A DNA stretch of 64,000 bases from Dokdonella sp. (lineage in GTDB: Bacteria > Pseudomonadota > Gammaproteobacteria > Xanthomonadales > Rhodanobacteraceae). The stretch spans positions 1,240,001-1,304,000 of the forward strand of contig JANQAE010000001.1 of NCBI GenBank assembly GCA_024707225.1, read 5' to 3'. Each line of letters starts with the position of its first letter. The stretch's first letter is position 1. The position numbers and the translations under genes are program-made. Shown one piece after another: positions 11,613-20,941 of this stretch. The notes below the pieces were generated by a model. That model made no database searches, had not been told where the DNA came from, and saw only the letters and a program-made list of their open reading frames with translations.

Positions 11613-12167
11613 CTAGGTGTGGTGCGGCCAGGGCAGCATGCGCCGCAAGGTGTCGTCGCGACGGATGACATGATGGAAGATCGCGGCCGCGGCGTGCAGA
11701 CCGATCAGGGCGTAACCCGCCGATCCGATGGTTTCGTGGATCTCCTCGAGCTGGCCGGCGAGGGCCGCACTCTCACCCATCGGCACGGGCAGCTGCAAGC
11801 CGAAGAACGGCACGCTCCTGCCTTCCGAGCCCAGCAGCAGCCAGCCGAGCACCGGCATGACGAGCATGAATCCGTACAGCAGCAGATGCACGCTGCTCGA
11901 CGCGATGCGCTGCCAGCGCGCAGGAGCCGGCGTGATCGCCGGCGCACGGTCGGCCAGATGCACGATCAGGCGCACCGTGGCCAGCACGAAGACACTCGAT
12001 CCGAGCATGAAATGCCAGGTCTTCAATGCGTCGCGCGTGGCGCTTCCCTTCGGAAAATAGCCGCGCATCTCGATGCACAGGTAGACCAGCGCGATCAGCA
12101 GCAGCATCGCCCAGTGCAGGGCGATGGCGAGTGAGCCGTAGCGTGTCGAGGTGTTGCGCAGGGTCAT
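11613..12167 (-). CDS. Cytochrome b561 family protein
   Basis: 184 residues with four predicted membrane helices, the CybB-type di-heme cytochrome b of the inner membrane that moves electrons between quinol and periplasmic acceptors. The histidines expected to hold the hemes are visible in LHWAML (helix 1), KTWHFMLG (helix 2), SVHLLLYGF (helix 3) and LHAAAAIFHH (helix 4). The start is the ATG at 12165-12167, giving MTLRNTSTRYGS; more upstream sequence in frame is Arg/Pro-rich and unlikely to be coding. It converges on the USP gene. I see no FNR-type box in its upstream 270 bases. Confidence 0.9.
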   Translation of the reverse strand: MTLRNTSTRYGSLAIALHWAMLLLIALVYLCIEMRGYFPKGSATRDALKTWHFMLGSSVFVLATVRLIVHLADRAPAITPAPARWQRIASSSVHLLLYGFMLVMPVLGWLLLGSEGRSVPFFGLQLPVPMGESAALAGQLEEIHETIGSAGYALIGLHAAAAIFHHVIRRDDTLRRMLPWPHHT

Positions 12168-12441
12168 CGCGGGTGTTCCCGGGCAGTGGATGCAGCTTCG
12201 TCGCGGGCACGGCGCGGCGATGGCCGGACGAGCATACGGCGACGGACCATCGGGCCGATCGAGAGACTGCAGGCGTGGGCGGGCCCTGCGACCGCGTCGG
12301 GGTCCGAACGGCGGCATGCACGGCACCTCGTCGCGCCGCAGCGCCCGCCCGATGGGGCCCGAGATACGCGTTCACGTTCATGCGCCGCAAGAGCCTTCAC
12401 GTCCCGAGCCTTATGGCAATAGCCTCGCCATCAGCGCAGCT

Positions 12442-13029
12442 TCATCTCAAGACGAGCGTATGGACGACTTGCCGCGGATCCTTAGGATCGGGTGCCCGGC
12501 TGAAACCGAGAAACCGGGCCAGATCGCGCATGCCGGTGTTGTCGGCGGCGTCGTACGAGATCATCGATCGTATGCCACGCTCGCGGGCGACCTTGATCAG
12601 ATGGCCCATCAGCAATACGCCGAGACCTTTGTTCTGCCATTCGTCCGCGACGGCGACGGCACATTCGCAGGAGCGTCCGTCCGTACTCAGGCTGAAGCGG
12701 CCGACACCTACCTCGCGTTTCTGTCCCTCGCGGTGGACCAGGGCGATGAAGGCAGCGTCGTGCCGGCGATCGATGTCGGTCAGGTGCCGCAGCAGTTCGT
12801 CGGTCGGCTCACGAAACGAGCCGAGAAAACGAAAGCGGCGCGATTCCGGCGACAGCCCCTCGATGAACGCCCGCTCCAAGTCGATATCCGCAGGCTGAAT
12901 GGACCGGATCAGGACATGGCTGCCGTCACGCAACGTCTCGGTCCAATGCGGGTTGTCGGCCGTCGACCCGACAGGCTCCTGCACACGGATTTCCGTTGCA
13001 GGCCCGATTCCGTCTGCATGCGAACTCAT
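12442..13029 (-). CDS. GNAT family N-acetyltransferase
   Basis: 195 residues with one GNAT domain occupying about residues 40-185. The acetyl-CoA loop is WQNKGLGVLLMGHLI. The preceding region (SPESRRFRFLGSF, LTDIDRRHDAAFIAL) resembles the acetyltransferase domain of Pat/PatZ-type protein lysine acetylases, here without their large CoA-ligase-like domain. The substrate may be a protein, which is inference. The start is set by a GAGGA Shine-Dalgarno about 8 bases before ATG 13027-13029; the longer in-frame extension would run into the promoter. An FNR-type box lies at 13100-13113. Confidence 0.85.
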   Translation of the reverse strand: MSSHADGIGPATEIRVQEPVGSTADNPHWTETLRDGSHVLIRSIQPADIDLERAFIEGLSPESRRFRFLGSFREPTDELLRHLTDIDRRHDAAFIALVHREGQKREVGVGRFSLSTDGRSCECAVAVADEWQNKGLGVLLMGHLIKVARERGIRSMISYDAADNTGMRDLARFLGFSRAPDPKDPRQVVHTLVLR

Positions 13030-13072
13030 GATGGATTCCTCGATCGGGTTCGTCGAAAGAAAACTCGACGTC

Positions 13073-13113
13073 AATATGCGCCGATTCTTGATTCCGATCT
13101 TGATCTGGATCAT
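13073..13113 (-). promoter_or_regulatory. FNR/DNR-type box and -10 for the GNAT gene
   Basis: TTGATCTGGATCAT at 13100-13113 (one mismatch from a perfect TTGAT-N4-ATCAA). Leftward, 41.5 bp from its centre is about 13065, next to a -10-like CATATT (reverse complement of 13073-13078). That gives a leader of about 37 bases before ATG 13029. Confidence 0.55.
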
Positions 13114-13139
13114 CTGAGGCGGTGGAAATGGCGACTCCG

Positions 13140-13182
13140 TTGATCCGGGTCAAATCGCCGTCTCGGCCATGAAGCCAAATAA
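13140..13182 (+). promoter_or_regulatory. FNR/DNR-type box for the phasin-like gene
   Basis: TTGATCCGGGTCAA at 13140-13153. The rightward start expected at -41.5 spacing is near 13188, with an AT-rich -10-like AAATAA at 13177-13182. The ATG at 13218 follows after about 30 bases. The box lies 40 bp from the GNAT box, so the two divergent promoters are back to back. Confidence 0.55.
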
Positions 13183-13217
13183 AAGACCCGGTCGCCTCCC
13201 GTCATCAGGCGTGTGTC

Positions 13218-13559
13218 ATGCGCAAGAACGCAAGCCGCGACGACTCCGCCACTGCAATTCCGAGCGCGGACCAGAACGGCCATGCACAGCCGGTCACCGA
13301 TCCATTTTCCAGGATGGGAGGCGTGATGCTGGCGGGAATCGCGCAAGAGCGGTCCGAACTGCTTCGCTTCATAGGAAGCCGACTGGTCAGGATCGCCGAT
13401 GCGCTCGGCCGGCTCGCGAAGTGCGCGACGCCGATGGAGGTCATGCAGTTGCAGCTGCAGATCGGCTCGGACACCGCGGCCGATTGCCTGGCCGAGGCGC
13501 AAAGATTGATCGGCGTGATGGAGAAGGCGGCCGGTGGCAACCTGGCCCTGCTTCCGTGA
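13218..13559 (+). CDS. Phasin-like PHA granule protein (probable)
   Basis: 113 residues, almost entirely helical and without a signal peptide. The core FSRMGGVMLAGIAQERSELL and then RLAKCATPMEVMQLQLQIGS, DCLAEAQRLIGVMEKA follow the phasin-family pattern: a long helix, a C-x-(S/T)-P break, a Q-x(2-4)-Q turn, and a second amphipathic helix. Phasins coat polyhydroxyalkanoate granules. The first 30 residues are polar and disordered-looking. No strong Shine-Dalgarno is visible before ATG 13218. With the PhaC-N-like protein at 3191 this suggests PHA handling within the same low-oxygen regulon. The family call is moderate because the match is by pattern only. Confidence 0.6.
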   Translation: MRKNASRDDSATAIPSADQNGHAQPVTDPFSRMGGVMLAGIAQERSELLRFIGSRLVRIADALGRLAKCATPMEVMQLQLQIGSDTAADCLAEAQRLIGVMEKAAGGNLALLP

Positions 13560-14021
13560 TCACGCGCACCAGCGCCTGAGCGCGCGGTCGAGTCAGGTTG
13601 CTGCGCCCTGGTGAAAGCGACCTTGCTTCGGCGCGGCTGCGCACGATCGCGCAGCCCGGCGATCAGGTCGAACGGATGCGGCGCAGGTCGCAGCGCGAGT
13701 ACGGCAGCGCCAACTCGCGTCAGGCGATGCGCCACCGCACCGGCGCTGAACGCGCCTGCCCGTCTCGCATCGCGGAGGTCGACCGCCTCTCGTCAAGACA
13801 GGCTGCGTCGGCGGCGGCGACCGGCCGACCGCCGCCGATCCCGTCCCTGTCAACTTTCGTGGCAGGCCTGCCGGTAAACGGCCTGTTCACGGCCCGCTCG
13901 CAATGCTTGCATCCCTCGGCGCCGTCGCGCGGAAGCATGCACCAAGCTCCGCAATGTCCGGATGCCGGGCAACCACCCCTCACCGTATCCAGCGCCGCAG
14001 CGATCCATCGGGAGACACGAC
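13560..14021. other. Intergenic stretch, no supported gene
   Basis: ORFs on both strands here are Arg/Ala-rich, lack family motifs and have no convincing ribosome-binding sites. No FNR-type box, terminator or repeat was seen. The only functional mark is a GGGAGA Shine-Dalgarno at about 14010-14015 for the next gene. Confidence 0.6.
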
Positions 14022-14379
14022 ATGACGGCATCCGCTCACAAGACCTTGCAAAACGTACTCGATCACCTCGCGCAGTCGCGCGACTCGTGTGGCGGCACTC
14101 GCCGAGTTCCAGAACAGTGCAACGCGCAAAGGCAGCGAGGTGTTCGACTCGGCGAGCGCGATCCGCGACGAGGCACTGCAGAGCCTGACCCGCGCGTCGA
14201 AGTCGACGCGTCATGCGATCGAGACGCGGCCGGTCGAATCGGCGCTGCTGATCGCCGCGGTCGGCATCGCGATCGGCTGGATCTGGCGTCGCGTGCAGGA
14301 GCGCGAAACGGCGCCGGAGCAGCCGGCCAGCCCGCCGCGCCGCCGGGCCGCCGGCACGAAGGCGGCATCGACGCGCTGA
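14022..14379 (+). CDS. DUF883/ElaB-YqjD-like membrane-anchored protein (one frameshift)
   Basis: A small protein of about 118 residues. The N-terminal part (MTASAHKTLQNVLDHLAQSRDS) and middle (VAALAEFQNSATRKGSEVF, then RDEALQSLTRASK) are amphipathic helix. The C-terminal ETRPVESALLIAAVGIAIGW segment followed by IWRR is the single membrane anchor typical of the ElaB/YqjD/DUF883 group, some of which bind ribosomes in stationary phase. A one-base shift near 14080-14090 separates the ATG with its GGGAGA Shine-Dalgarno from the anchor frame; dropping one base gives SRDSVAALAEF. The tail is basic. Placement beside stress genes fits, but no FNR-type box precedes it. Confidence 0.65.
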
Positions 14380-14640
14380 GTCGCGAGACCGCGTATTGCC
14401 AGGCGGGCCGGCGACGCGATCTCGCCGGCCCGGCTCGTCCTGGGTGTGGGTAGCCCGGGCGGGTCGGATCGCCCACGCGCGCGTTGACTGGGCCGCGTCG
14501 CGTGATCAGGCGGCCGCTCGCCCGATCGCTGCTGCGCATCGCGGCGCGCCATGGTGAGCGGGCATCCCCCTCTGACGACAGTGGCGTGACGCCGCCGGGC
14601 GGTGATAGATACCGGTCCTTTCCTGCTGCGGACCGGCGGC

Positions 14641-17600
14641 ATGCGCGAAAGGACTCTCCTCCCGACACCGCCGTGCGCGATCCGGCGCTGGTTGGCGATC
14701 GCCTTGCTGGTGCTGGCAGGTGCCGTATACGGCACGCCCGGCGAGCATCCGGGCCATGCGACGTACCGCAGCTACGGTCCCGACCAGGGATTGCCGTCGG
14801 TCTATATCCAGGCGCTGCTGCAGGATCGCCAGGGTTTCATCTGGGTCGGCACCGATAACGGCCTGTACCGTTACGACGGTCAGCGCTTCCGCAGCTTCGG
14901 TCTGCGCGACGGCCTGCGCTCGGCGTCGATCGGCCATCTGCACGAGGATCGCCACGGCACGTTGTGGGCCGGCACCCCGCGGCGGCCTGCACCGCCGCGA
15001 CGGCGCATCGTGGGTGCCGGCCGCGACCGCCTCCGCCGATACGGCCATCGTCGCGATCGCCGAGAATGCCGAAGGAATCTGGATCGTCCCCGATGCTGCC
15101 GACCGGGGACCGCTGACACGCGATGCCGCCGGCGTCTTCGTGACCCTGCCCGACTGGCCCGGCGGCACGGCGACCGCGCTGAGCGGCGACCCGCACGCAG
15201 CGCAGCTGTGGGTCGCCGTCTGGGACGGATCGCGTGCCCATCTGCTGCATCGGAATGCAGGGCAGTGGCGCCGCGTCGAACTCGCGCCCGGCAGCGAGCG
15301 CGAGCGCATCGTCGATCTGCTCGAGGACGGCCGGGGCCGGCTCTGGGCGCGGCAGCCGAACGGTCTGTCGATGCGGCCGCCCGGCGGCGTGTTCGAGCCG
15401 GTCGCCACGCCGCTGCCGGTGGACGCCCAGGCCGGCACCCTGCTGCCCGATCCCGCGGGCGGCTTCTGGCTGCCGAGCGAGGCCGGCCTGCTCCATCACG
15501 ACGGCGCGGGCTGGACCCGCGTGCAGGGACCGGTCCATGCGCCGGCGCGCTGGTGCCGCACGGTGCTGATCGATCGCGAAGGCTCGCTGTGGTGGGGCTC
15601 GGCCGGGCTGCACCGGCGGCTCGGCGGCGGCGTCTGGAGCGCCTACACGGCGCGCGAAGGCCTGCCCGGCGACGTCGTCTGGTCGGTGCTGCGCGATCGC
15701 GACCAGCGCCTGTGGGTCGCGACCAATGCCGGCGCGGCCGTGCTGGGCGCGGACGGCTTCCAGTCCGCGATGGGCACCGGGGACAGGGACCTGCGCACGA
15801 TCGCGCAGGCGCCCGACGGACGGCTGTTCCTGGCCGGACGCATCGGCGCGCAGATGCTCGTGCTCGACCCCGACACCGGCGCGGTGACGGCGCTGCCGTT
15901 CGACGGCCTCACGGCGACCGCGCGCGTATTGCGCCTGACCATCGACCGCACGGGCACGCTCTGGGCCGCCTCGTCCGATGGCCTGTTCCAGGCCGACGCC
16001 GCCGCCGCGCGTCCGCGGTTCGTCCGCGCCGCCGCCGACGCGGCTCCGGGAGGCCAGGCCCCCGACGGCCCGATCATCGACGTCCGCGAGGACGCCGCGG
16101 GCCGGCTCTGGGCGGCCGGCCGGCTCGGGCTGTGGCTGCGCGACGGCGGCCGCTGGCGGCGCTTCGGCAAGGCCGACGGCCTGCGCCGCGACTTCGTCGC
16201 GCACGTGCTGCCGACCTCGGCCGGCGAACTCTTCGTCGGCTACGGCGATCCGCTCGGCGTGGCGCGGGCGCGCTACCGGCACGGTCGCCTGCAGGTGCTG
16301 GACCATCACGACAGCGAGACCGGCAGCGCCGACGCGGTCTACCTCGTCGGCGAGGATGCGGCGCAGCGCCACTGGCTCGGCGGGCCGTACGGCATCGACC
16401 TGCTCGCCGCAGGGACCCATCGCCATCTCGGCCTCGCCGAGGGCCTCGTCGGCGAGGACGTCGCCAGCGGCGCCTTCCTCGCCGAACCGGACGGCCGCGT
16501 CTGGATCGGCACCAGCGCCGGCCTGGCCCGCTTCGACGGCCGTGCCGACGACCGCGCATCGGTCCCGCCGCCACCGAACGTCGCCTGGATCGACGCACGC
16601 CTCGGCGCGCAGCGATGGACTCCCGGCCAGACCGGCCTGCGCGTCACACACGATCAGAACACCCTGGACGTGCGGCTGGCCGGCCTGGGCTACGTCGCCG
16701 AACGCGTGCTCGAGTACCGCGTCCATCTGGCCGGACACGAGCGCGCGCCGCACGTCACCGCGAGTCCGGCGCTGCGCTACGCGGAGCTGGCGCCGGGCGC
16801 GTACCGCCTCGCGGTCGCGGCGCGCAGCGGGCCGGACGCCGCGTGGGGTCCGGAGTCGTCGCTCGCATTCGAAATCCGCCCGCCGTGGTGGCAGACCCCC
16901 GCGTTCCGCGTGGCGGCGATCGTCGCGCTGATCGCGCTGCTGCTGCAGATGCTGCACTGGCGCACCGCTTTACTGCGCCGCCGCAACCACCAGCTCGACG
17001 CCCAGGTCGCCGAGCGCACCGCGGCACTGCAGGTCGCGGTCGAGCGTCTGCGCGAGGAGGTCGGCCAGCGCGCCGCGGTCGAGCGCGCACTGGCGGCCGC
17101 AAACGTCGAGGAGCGCCGGCGCACCGAGCGTTTCAGCCTGGTCGCGCACGTCGCGTCGATCCTGTCGTCGAATCTGGACGTGGACGCGCTGGTACGCGAC
17201 GCGGCGCAGGCGCTGCGCGAGGTGATCGAGGGCTGCTCCGTCGAGATCGTGCTCGTCGCCGACCGGCTGCCGCCTGCGCCGGCCGGCGACGGCACGACGC
17301 ACGCGCTGGACGTCCCGATCGTGCTCGGCGCGGAGCGGCTCGGCGTGATCCGCGTACGCGGGCCGCGCCGGTTCGACGATCTGGACAGCCGCAGCCTCGC
17401 GATCGTCGCCGACTGTCTCGCGGTCGCGATCGAGAACGCGCGGCTGTTCGGCTGCGCCCAGCAGGTCGCGATCGTCGCCGAGCGCCAGCGCGTCGCGCAC
17501 GATCTGCACGACAACGTCATGCAGATCCTGGCTTCGATCCGTATGCGCGCGCAGACGCTCGCGCGGCAGAGCCGCGGCCAGCCCGACGCCTCGACGCGGC

Positions 17601-18136
17601 ACGCCGACCGCCTGGCCGAACTGGCGCGAATCGCGGTCGCCGAGATGCGCGCCTACGTCGAGCAGCTGCATCCCGATGAGACCGACGACGCACCCGGGCG
17701 GGACGCCACCGACGGCGATGCCGGATACCTGCACGATCGCTCGCTGCCGAACGCGTTGCGACGCCTGCTCGCGACCGCCGTGCCCGACGGCATGCGTGCG
17801 GTCTGCGATCTCGCGCGATTTCCGACGCAGACGCCGGAGCACGAGGAAGCGCTGTTCCGCTTCTGCCAGGAAGCGGTCTCCAATGCGGTGCGGCACGCCG
17901 GCGCGTCGATGCTCCACGTCGAGGGCTGGGCCGTCGGCGACTCGGTGCGACTGCTGGTCCGTGACGACGGCTGCGGTCTGCCCGAGGACGCCCCGGGACG
18001 CGGCATCGGACTGGACAGCATGCGCCGGCGGATCGGCGCGCTCGGCGGCCGCGTGCGCATCGGCGCCGGCGTGCCGAGCGGAACCGAGGTCGAGGCCGAA
18101 CTGCCGCGCTCGGACCGCGCCGCAGCCGATGCCTGA
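14641..18136 (+). CDS. Propeller-type hybrid sensor: two-component histidine kinase with beta-propeller sensor (one frameshift)
   Basis: About 1165 residues. A signal/anchor at residues ~15-35 leads into a large periplasmic sensor built of two-component-regulator propeller repeats (for example SVYIQALLQDRQGFIWVGTD, then LYRYDG; many W-x-G/A-T units). A Y_Y_Y-type domain, a transmembrane helix near residue 755, a coiled coil, a GAF-like domain, a HisKA_3 helix with ERQRVAHDLHDN (phospho-His near residue 955), and an HATPase follow (EAVSNAVRHAG; DDGCGLPED; GRGIGLDSM). An extra C in the CCCC run at 14975-14978 breaks the frame at WAGT; removing it gives WAGTRGGLHRRDG. A slightly longer start at 14602 is possible. 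The ligand is unknown; in related systems it is often an oligosaccharide. Its likely partner regulator converges on it. Confidence 0.9.
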
Positions 18137-18148
18137 GCGCGCGCGGGG

Positions 18149-18763
18149 TCAGCCGCGATCGTCCGGACGCAGGCCGCGCGCGTGCAGCGCGGCCTGCAGC
18201 CGGTCGGTCGCGCCGATCTTCGGGAACACCTGGCGCAGATAGCCCTTCACGGTGCCCTCGGTGATGCCGAGCGCGAGCGCAATGCGCTTGTTGCTGAGTC
18301 CCCGGCCGAGCAGCTCCAGCACCTGCCGTTCGCGCTGCGTCAGGGTCTCGGCGTCGCGTGCGCCCTGCCGCAGCAGACGCAGCAGGCGCGTCTGCACCGA
18401 ACGATGGATCCAGCTCTCGCCAGCGGCCACCTGACGGATGGCGGCCAGGATCTCGTCGCGGCTCGCATCCTTGAGCAGGAAGCCGTGCGCGCCGGCGCCG
18501 AGCACCGCGTGCACCTCGGCATCGTCGAAGAAGCTGGTCAGGATCACGATCCGCAGATCGGACCTGGCCTGCAGCAGTGCGCGCACCGCGTCGGGCGCCG
18601 GCAGGCCGGGCATGCGCAGGTCGAGCACGACGACGTCGACCGCATGCCGAGCGACGAACGCGAGCGCCGCCGCGGTCGAGTCGACTTCGCCGGCGACGAG
18701 CAGATCGGCCTCCTCCTCGAACAGCGAGGCCAGCCCCTCGCGCACGATCGCGTGATCGTCCAC
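18149..18763 (-). CDS. NarL/FixJ-type response regulator (LuxR HTH)
   Basis: At least 204 residues. Receiver domain: VDDHAIVREG acidic pair, phospho-acceptor Asp in VVVLDLRMPG, Thr/Ser in ILTSFF, Lys in FLLKDAS. C-terminal LuxR HTH: LTQRERQVLELLGRGLSNKR to ITEGTVKGYLRQVFPKIG. The GTG at 18761-18763 would cut off the first beta strand, because in-frame ARLLL lies just upstream. No ATG/GTG/TTG occurs further up in frame. A CTG at 18839-18841 sits 8 bases after a GGAGG (reverse complement of 18850-18854) and would give 230 residues; it may be the true start. A -10-like TATACT (reverse complement of 18878-18883) fits that view. Convergent with the kinase, 12 bases apart. Confidence 0.85.
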   Translation of the reverse strand: MDDHAIVREGLASLFEEEADLLVAGEVDSTAAALAFVARHAVDVVVLDLRMPGLPAPDAVRALLQARSDLRIVILTSFFDDAEVHAVLGAGAHGFLLKDASRDEILAAIRQVAAGESWIHRSVQTRLLRLLRQGARDAETLTQRERQVLELLGRGLSNKRIALALGITEGTVKGYLRQVFPKIGATDRLQAALHARGLRPDDRG

Positions 18764-19077
18764 GAGCAGCAGGCGCGCCTGGCCTACCGGCGCGCCTCCG
18801 GCACCGGCGTCCGCCGCCGTCGGCGTATCGTGAGCGGTCAGAACGAGATCCTCCGTGCGCGCCCGGCGCCGCCGAGCAGTATAGGCGGCGCCGCCGCCGC
18901 ATACCCCTGTCGTCGGAGGGGGCCGCGTGGCGCCTTCGGTGGTGGCCGCGGCGCCCTCCGATGGGCGGTGCCGCTCGCCTCCGTTGACGGATGGCCGCGC
19001 CGCGAGCGCGTCTCTAGCCTCGCTTTCGATCGCTGCACGCCGTGCACGCGACGTCCATCTCCGACAGAGGATCCCCC
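18764..19077. other. Divergent promoter region between regulator and sialidase-like gene
   Basis: Contains the probable N-terminal extension of the regulator (18764-18841), its GGAGG (18850-18854, minus strand) and -10-like TATACT (18878-18883, minus strand). On the plus strand an AGAGGATC Shine-Dalgarno precedes ATG 19078. The rest is GC-rich with no motif I recognise. Confidence 0.5.
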
Positions 19078-20766
19078 ATGCGTCTCCCCCATTTCGCCGT
19101 CGCCGCCTGCGCCGCTTTCGCGGTCGGCTCGGCGGCCGCCGCCTCCCCGTTCAAGCCGCTCGAACGCCGCGTCAACGATCCGGCACTCGACTCGATCCAG
19201 ACCTTCGCCGGCACGCGCCCGTTCGTGAAGACGACCAATGGCGAGCCTGCGCTCGCCGAGCACGGCGCGACGCTGGTGTCGGTGTTCCGCACGGTCGGCG
19301 CCCAGGTCGACGCCAATGCGCAGGGCCAGCTCTACCTCAGCAGCAACCGGCGCCTGGCCTATGCCCATTCGCAGGACGGCGGGCGCAACTGGCGCAGCGA
19401 CTACCTGCCGCCGCTGCCCGGCAGCACGACCACGCTCGGCTACGGCATGGTGGCGGCCGACCGCAGCGGCCGCTTCTACGCCAGCAGCCTCGGCGCCGAT
19501 GCCGGCGGCCGCACGACCGTCGCGCTCAATCGCTCGCTCGACGGCGGCCGGCACTTCGCGCCGGCGGTGCCGGTCGACGCGGCCGAACGGCCGGACCGGC
19601 CCTGGCTCGCGGTCGGCCCGGCACCGGGCGCGCGCTGGCGCGACAACGTCTATCTGAGCTGGGTCAGCTTCGACGACAGCGTCGGCTCGAGCGTGTTGCG
19701 CTTCGCGCGCTCGACCGACGGCGGCGCCACGTTCACGACCAAGACCGTGTTCGCGCCGGAACCCGACCCCGATCCGAACAATCCGCAGAACACCGTGCAG
19801 TTCCCGACGATCGCGGTCGACCGGTACGACGGCCGCATCTACGTCGCATTCCTGCAGTTCGGCTGGGTCTCCAACGACTATCTGCGCATCATGGCCTCGG
19901 ACGACGGCGGCGAGACGTTTCGCACGCTGGCCTTCAACCGTGCCGGCGCGCCTTCGCCGCAGGTCATGCCGGTCGTGCAGCCCGGCACGAACACCGAATG
20001 CGGCGCCGTCCGCTACGATCCGCCCGGCGGACCGCCCCAGTTCTTCTCCAACTCGTATCTGACGCTGCACAGCGGCCCCGACATCGGCCAGTCTTCAGGC
20101 GGCCTGCCGCGCTACGTCAACGCCACGCGCATCAACCTGCAGCCGATGCTCGCCGTGTCCAAGGGCGTAATCCATCTGGTCTGGTCGAACTCGACCAGCG
20201 ACGAATTCGGCGACCCGGCGTCCGGCGCGGACATCCTGTACATGCGTTCGGACGACGACGGCGCGACCTGGACCGAGCCGGCCGCCGTCAATGCCGGAGC
20301 CGGTGGCAGCGGCCGCAGCGTGACGCCGGCGATCGCGCTCGGCGCATTCGGTGCCGAGACCTCGCTGCCGCTGCTGCCCTCGCCGCGCAACGTCCACATC
20401 ACCTATTACACGCAGGAAGCCGACGGCCGCCTGAGCTTCAATCTCGCCCAGTCGCGCGATCGCGGCCACAGCTTCCCGGACGCGAGGAAGCGCAGGCTCA
20501 ACGCCAAGCCGATCGCCCTGGCACCGACCAACGTGCCGCTGCCGACCGCGGCCAACCCGTACCAGACGACGAACTACGATCGCCTGATGACGCCCTGCGC
20601 GTCGCTCGGCGAATACACCGGCATCAGCGTCGGACTCGGCATGGTGCACGCGGCCTGGGGCGATTCGAGCGCGACGATCCAGCAGCCGGTCGATCCGCTC
20701 GACCCGATCTCCGGTCAGACGCACGCCAAGGAGAACGTGCACGTCATCGGCCAGAGCGCGCTCTGA
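19078..20766 (+). CDS. Secreted sialidase-like (BNR/Asp-box beta-propeller) protein
   Basis: 562 residues with a clear signal peptide (MRLPHFAVAACAAFAVGSAA, cleavage around AAA-SPF). The mature part is a beta-propeller with repeated Asp-boxes: SQDGGRNW, SLDGGRHF, STDGGATF, SDDGGETF, SDDDGATW and SRDRGHSF. This is the exo-alpha-sialidase/BNR superfamily fold. I do not see a confident arginine triad or the FRIP motif, so glycosidase activity is unproven; a substrate-binding or structural role is equally possible. The start is set by the AGAGGATC Shine-Dalgarno. It is a single transcription unit, followed by a very stable hairpin (20784-20813). Confidence 0.8.
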   Translation: MRLPHFAVAACAAFAVGSAAAASPFKPLERRVNDPALDSIQTFAGTRPFVKTTNGEPALAEHGATLVSVFRTVGAQVDANAQGQLYLSSNRRLAYAHSQDGGRNWRSDYLPPLPGSTTTLGYGMVAADRSGRFYASSLGADAGGRTTVALNRSLDGGRHFAPAVPVDAAERPDRPWLAVGPAPGARWRDNVYLSWVSFDDSVGSSVLRFARSTDGGATFTTKTVFAPEPDPDPNNPQNTVQFPTIAVDRYDGRIYVAFLQFGWVSNDYLRIMASDDGGETFRTLAFNRAGAPSPQVMPVVQPGTNTECGAVRYDPPGGPPQFFSNSYLTLHSGPDIGQSSGGLPRYVNATRINLQPMLAVSKGVIHLVWSNSTSDEFGDPASGADILYMRSDDDGATWTEPAAVNAGAGGSGRSVTPAIALGAFGAETSLPLLPSPRNVHITYYTQEADGRLSFNLAQSRDRGHSFPDARKRRLNAKPIALAPTNVPLPTAANPYQTTNYDRLMTPCASLGEYTGISVGLGMVHAAWGDSSATIQQPVDPLDPISGQTHAKENVHVIGQSAL

Positions 20767-20783
20767 GGCCTCGATGCGCACGG

Positions 20784-20813
20784 CGGCGGCCCGGCGGCGA
20801 CGCCGGGCCGCCG
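20784..20813 (+). terminator. 13-bp GC hairpin with GCGA tetraloop after the sialidase-like gene
   Basis: CGGCGGCCCGGCG (20784-20796), loop GCGA (a GNRA tetraloop), CGCCGGGCCGCCG (20801-20813), a perfect 13-bp stem starting 18 bases after the stop. There is no T-run, so it is a candidate U-less terminator or 3'-end stabiliser rather than a textbook terminator. Confidence 0.5.
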
Positions 20814-20941
20814 CGTTCGGTCGAGCGTTCCGGATCGGGCGATCCGCGCGTCCGGGCGCGGCGAAACGCAGGCCGCCGGCTGCGGATCGACGCGAGTCCG
20901 CTGACGCGAGCGTCAGAGAACGACGCCCCGCGACAAGCGGA

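Noticed and set aside
12168-12441. Possible FNR-type box before the cytochrome b561 gene
   Set aside because: No TTGAY-N4-RTCAA match was found, so the gene is not included in the candidate regulon.
14837-16957. Very long antisense ORFs (this one 706 codons; similar ones opposite uvrA, ileS, mutS, paoC)
   Set aside because: They mirror the third-position GC bias of the real gene, are rich in Arg, Ala, Gln and His, and contain no domains.
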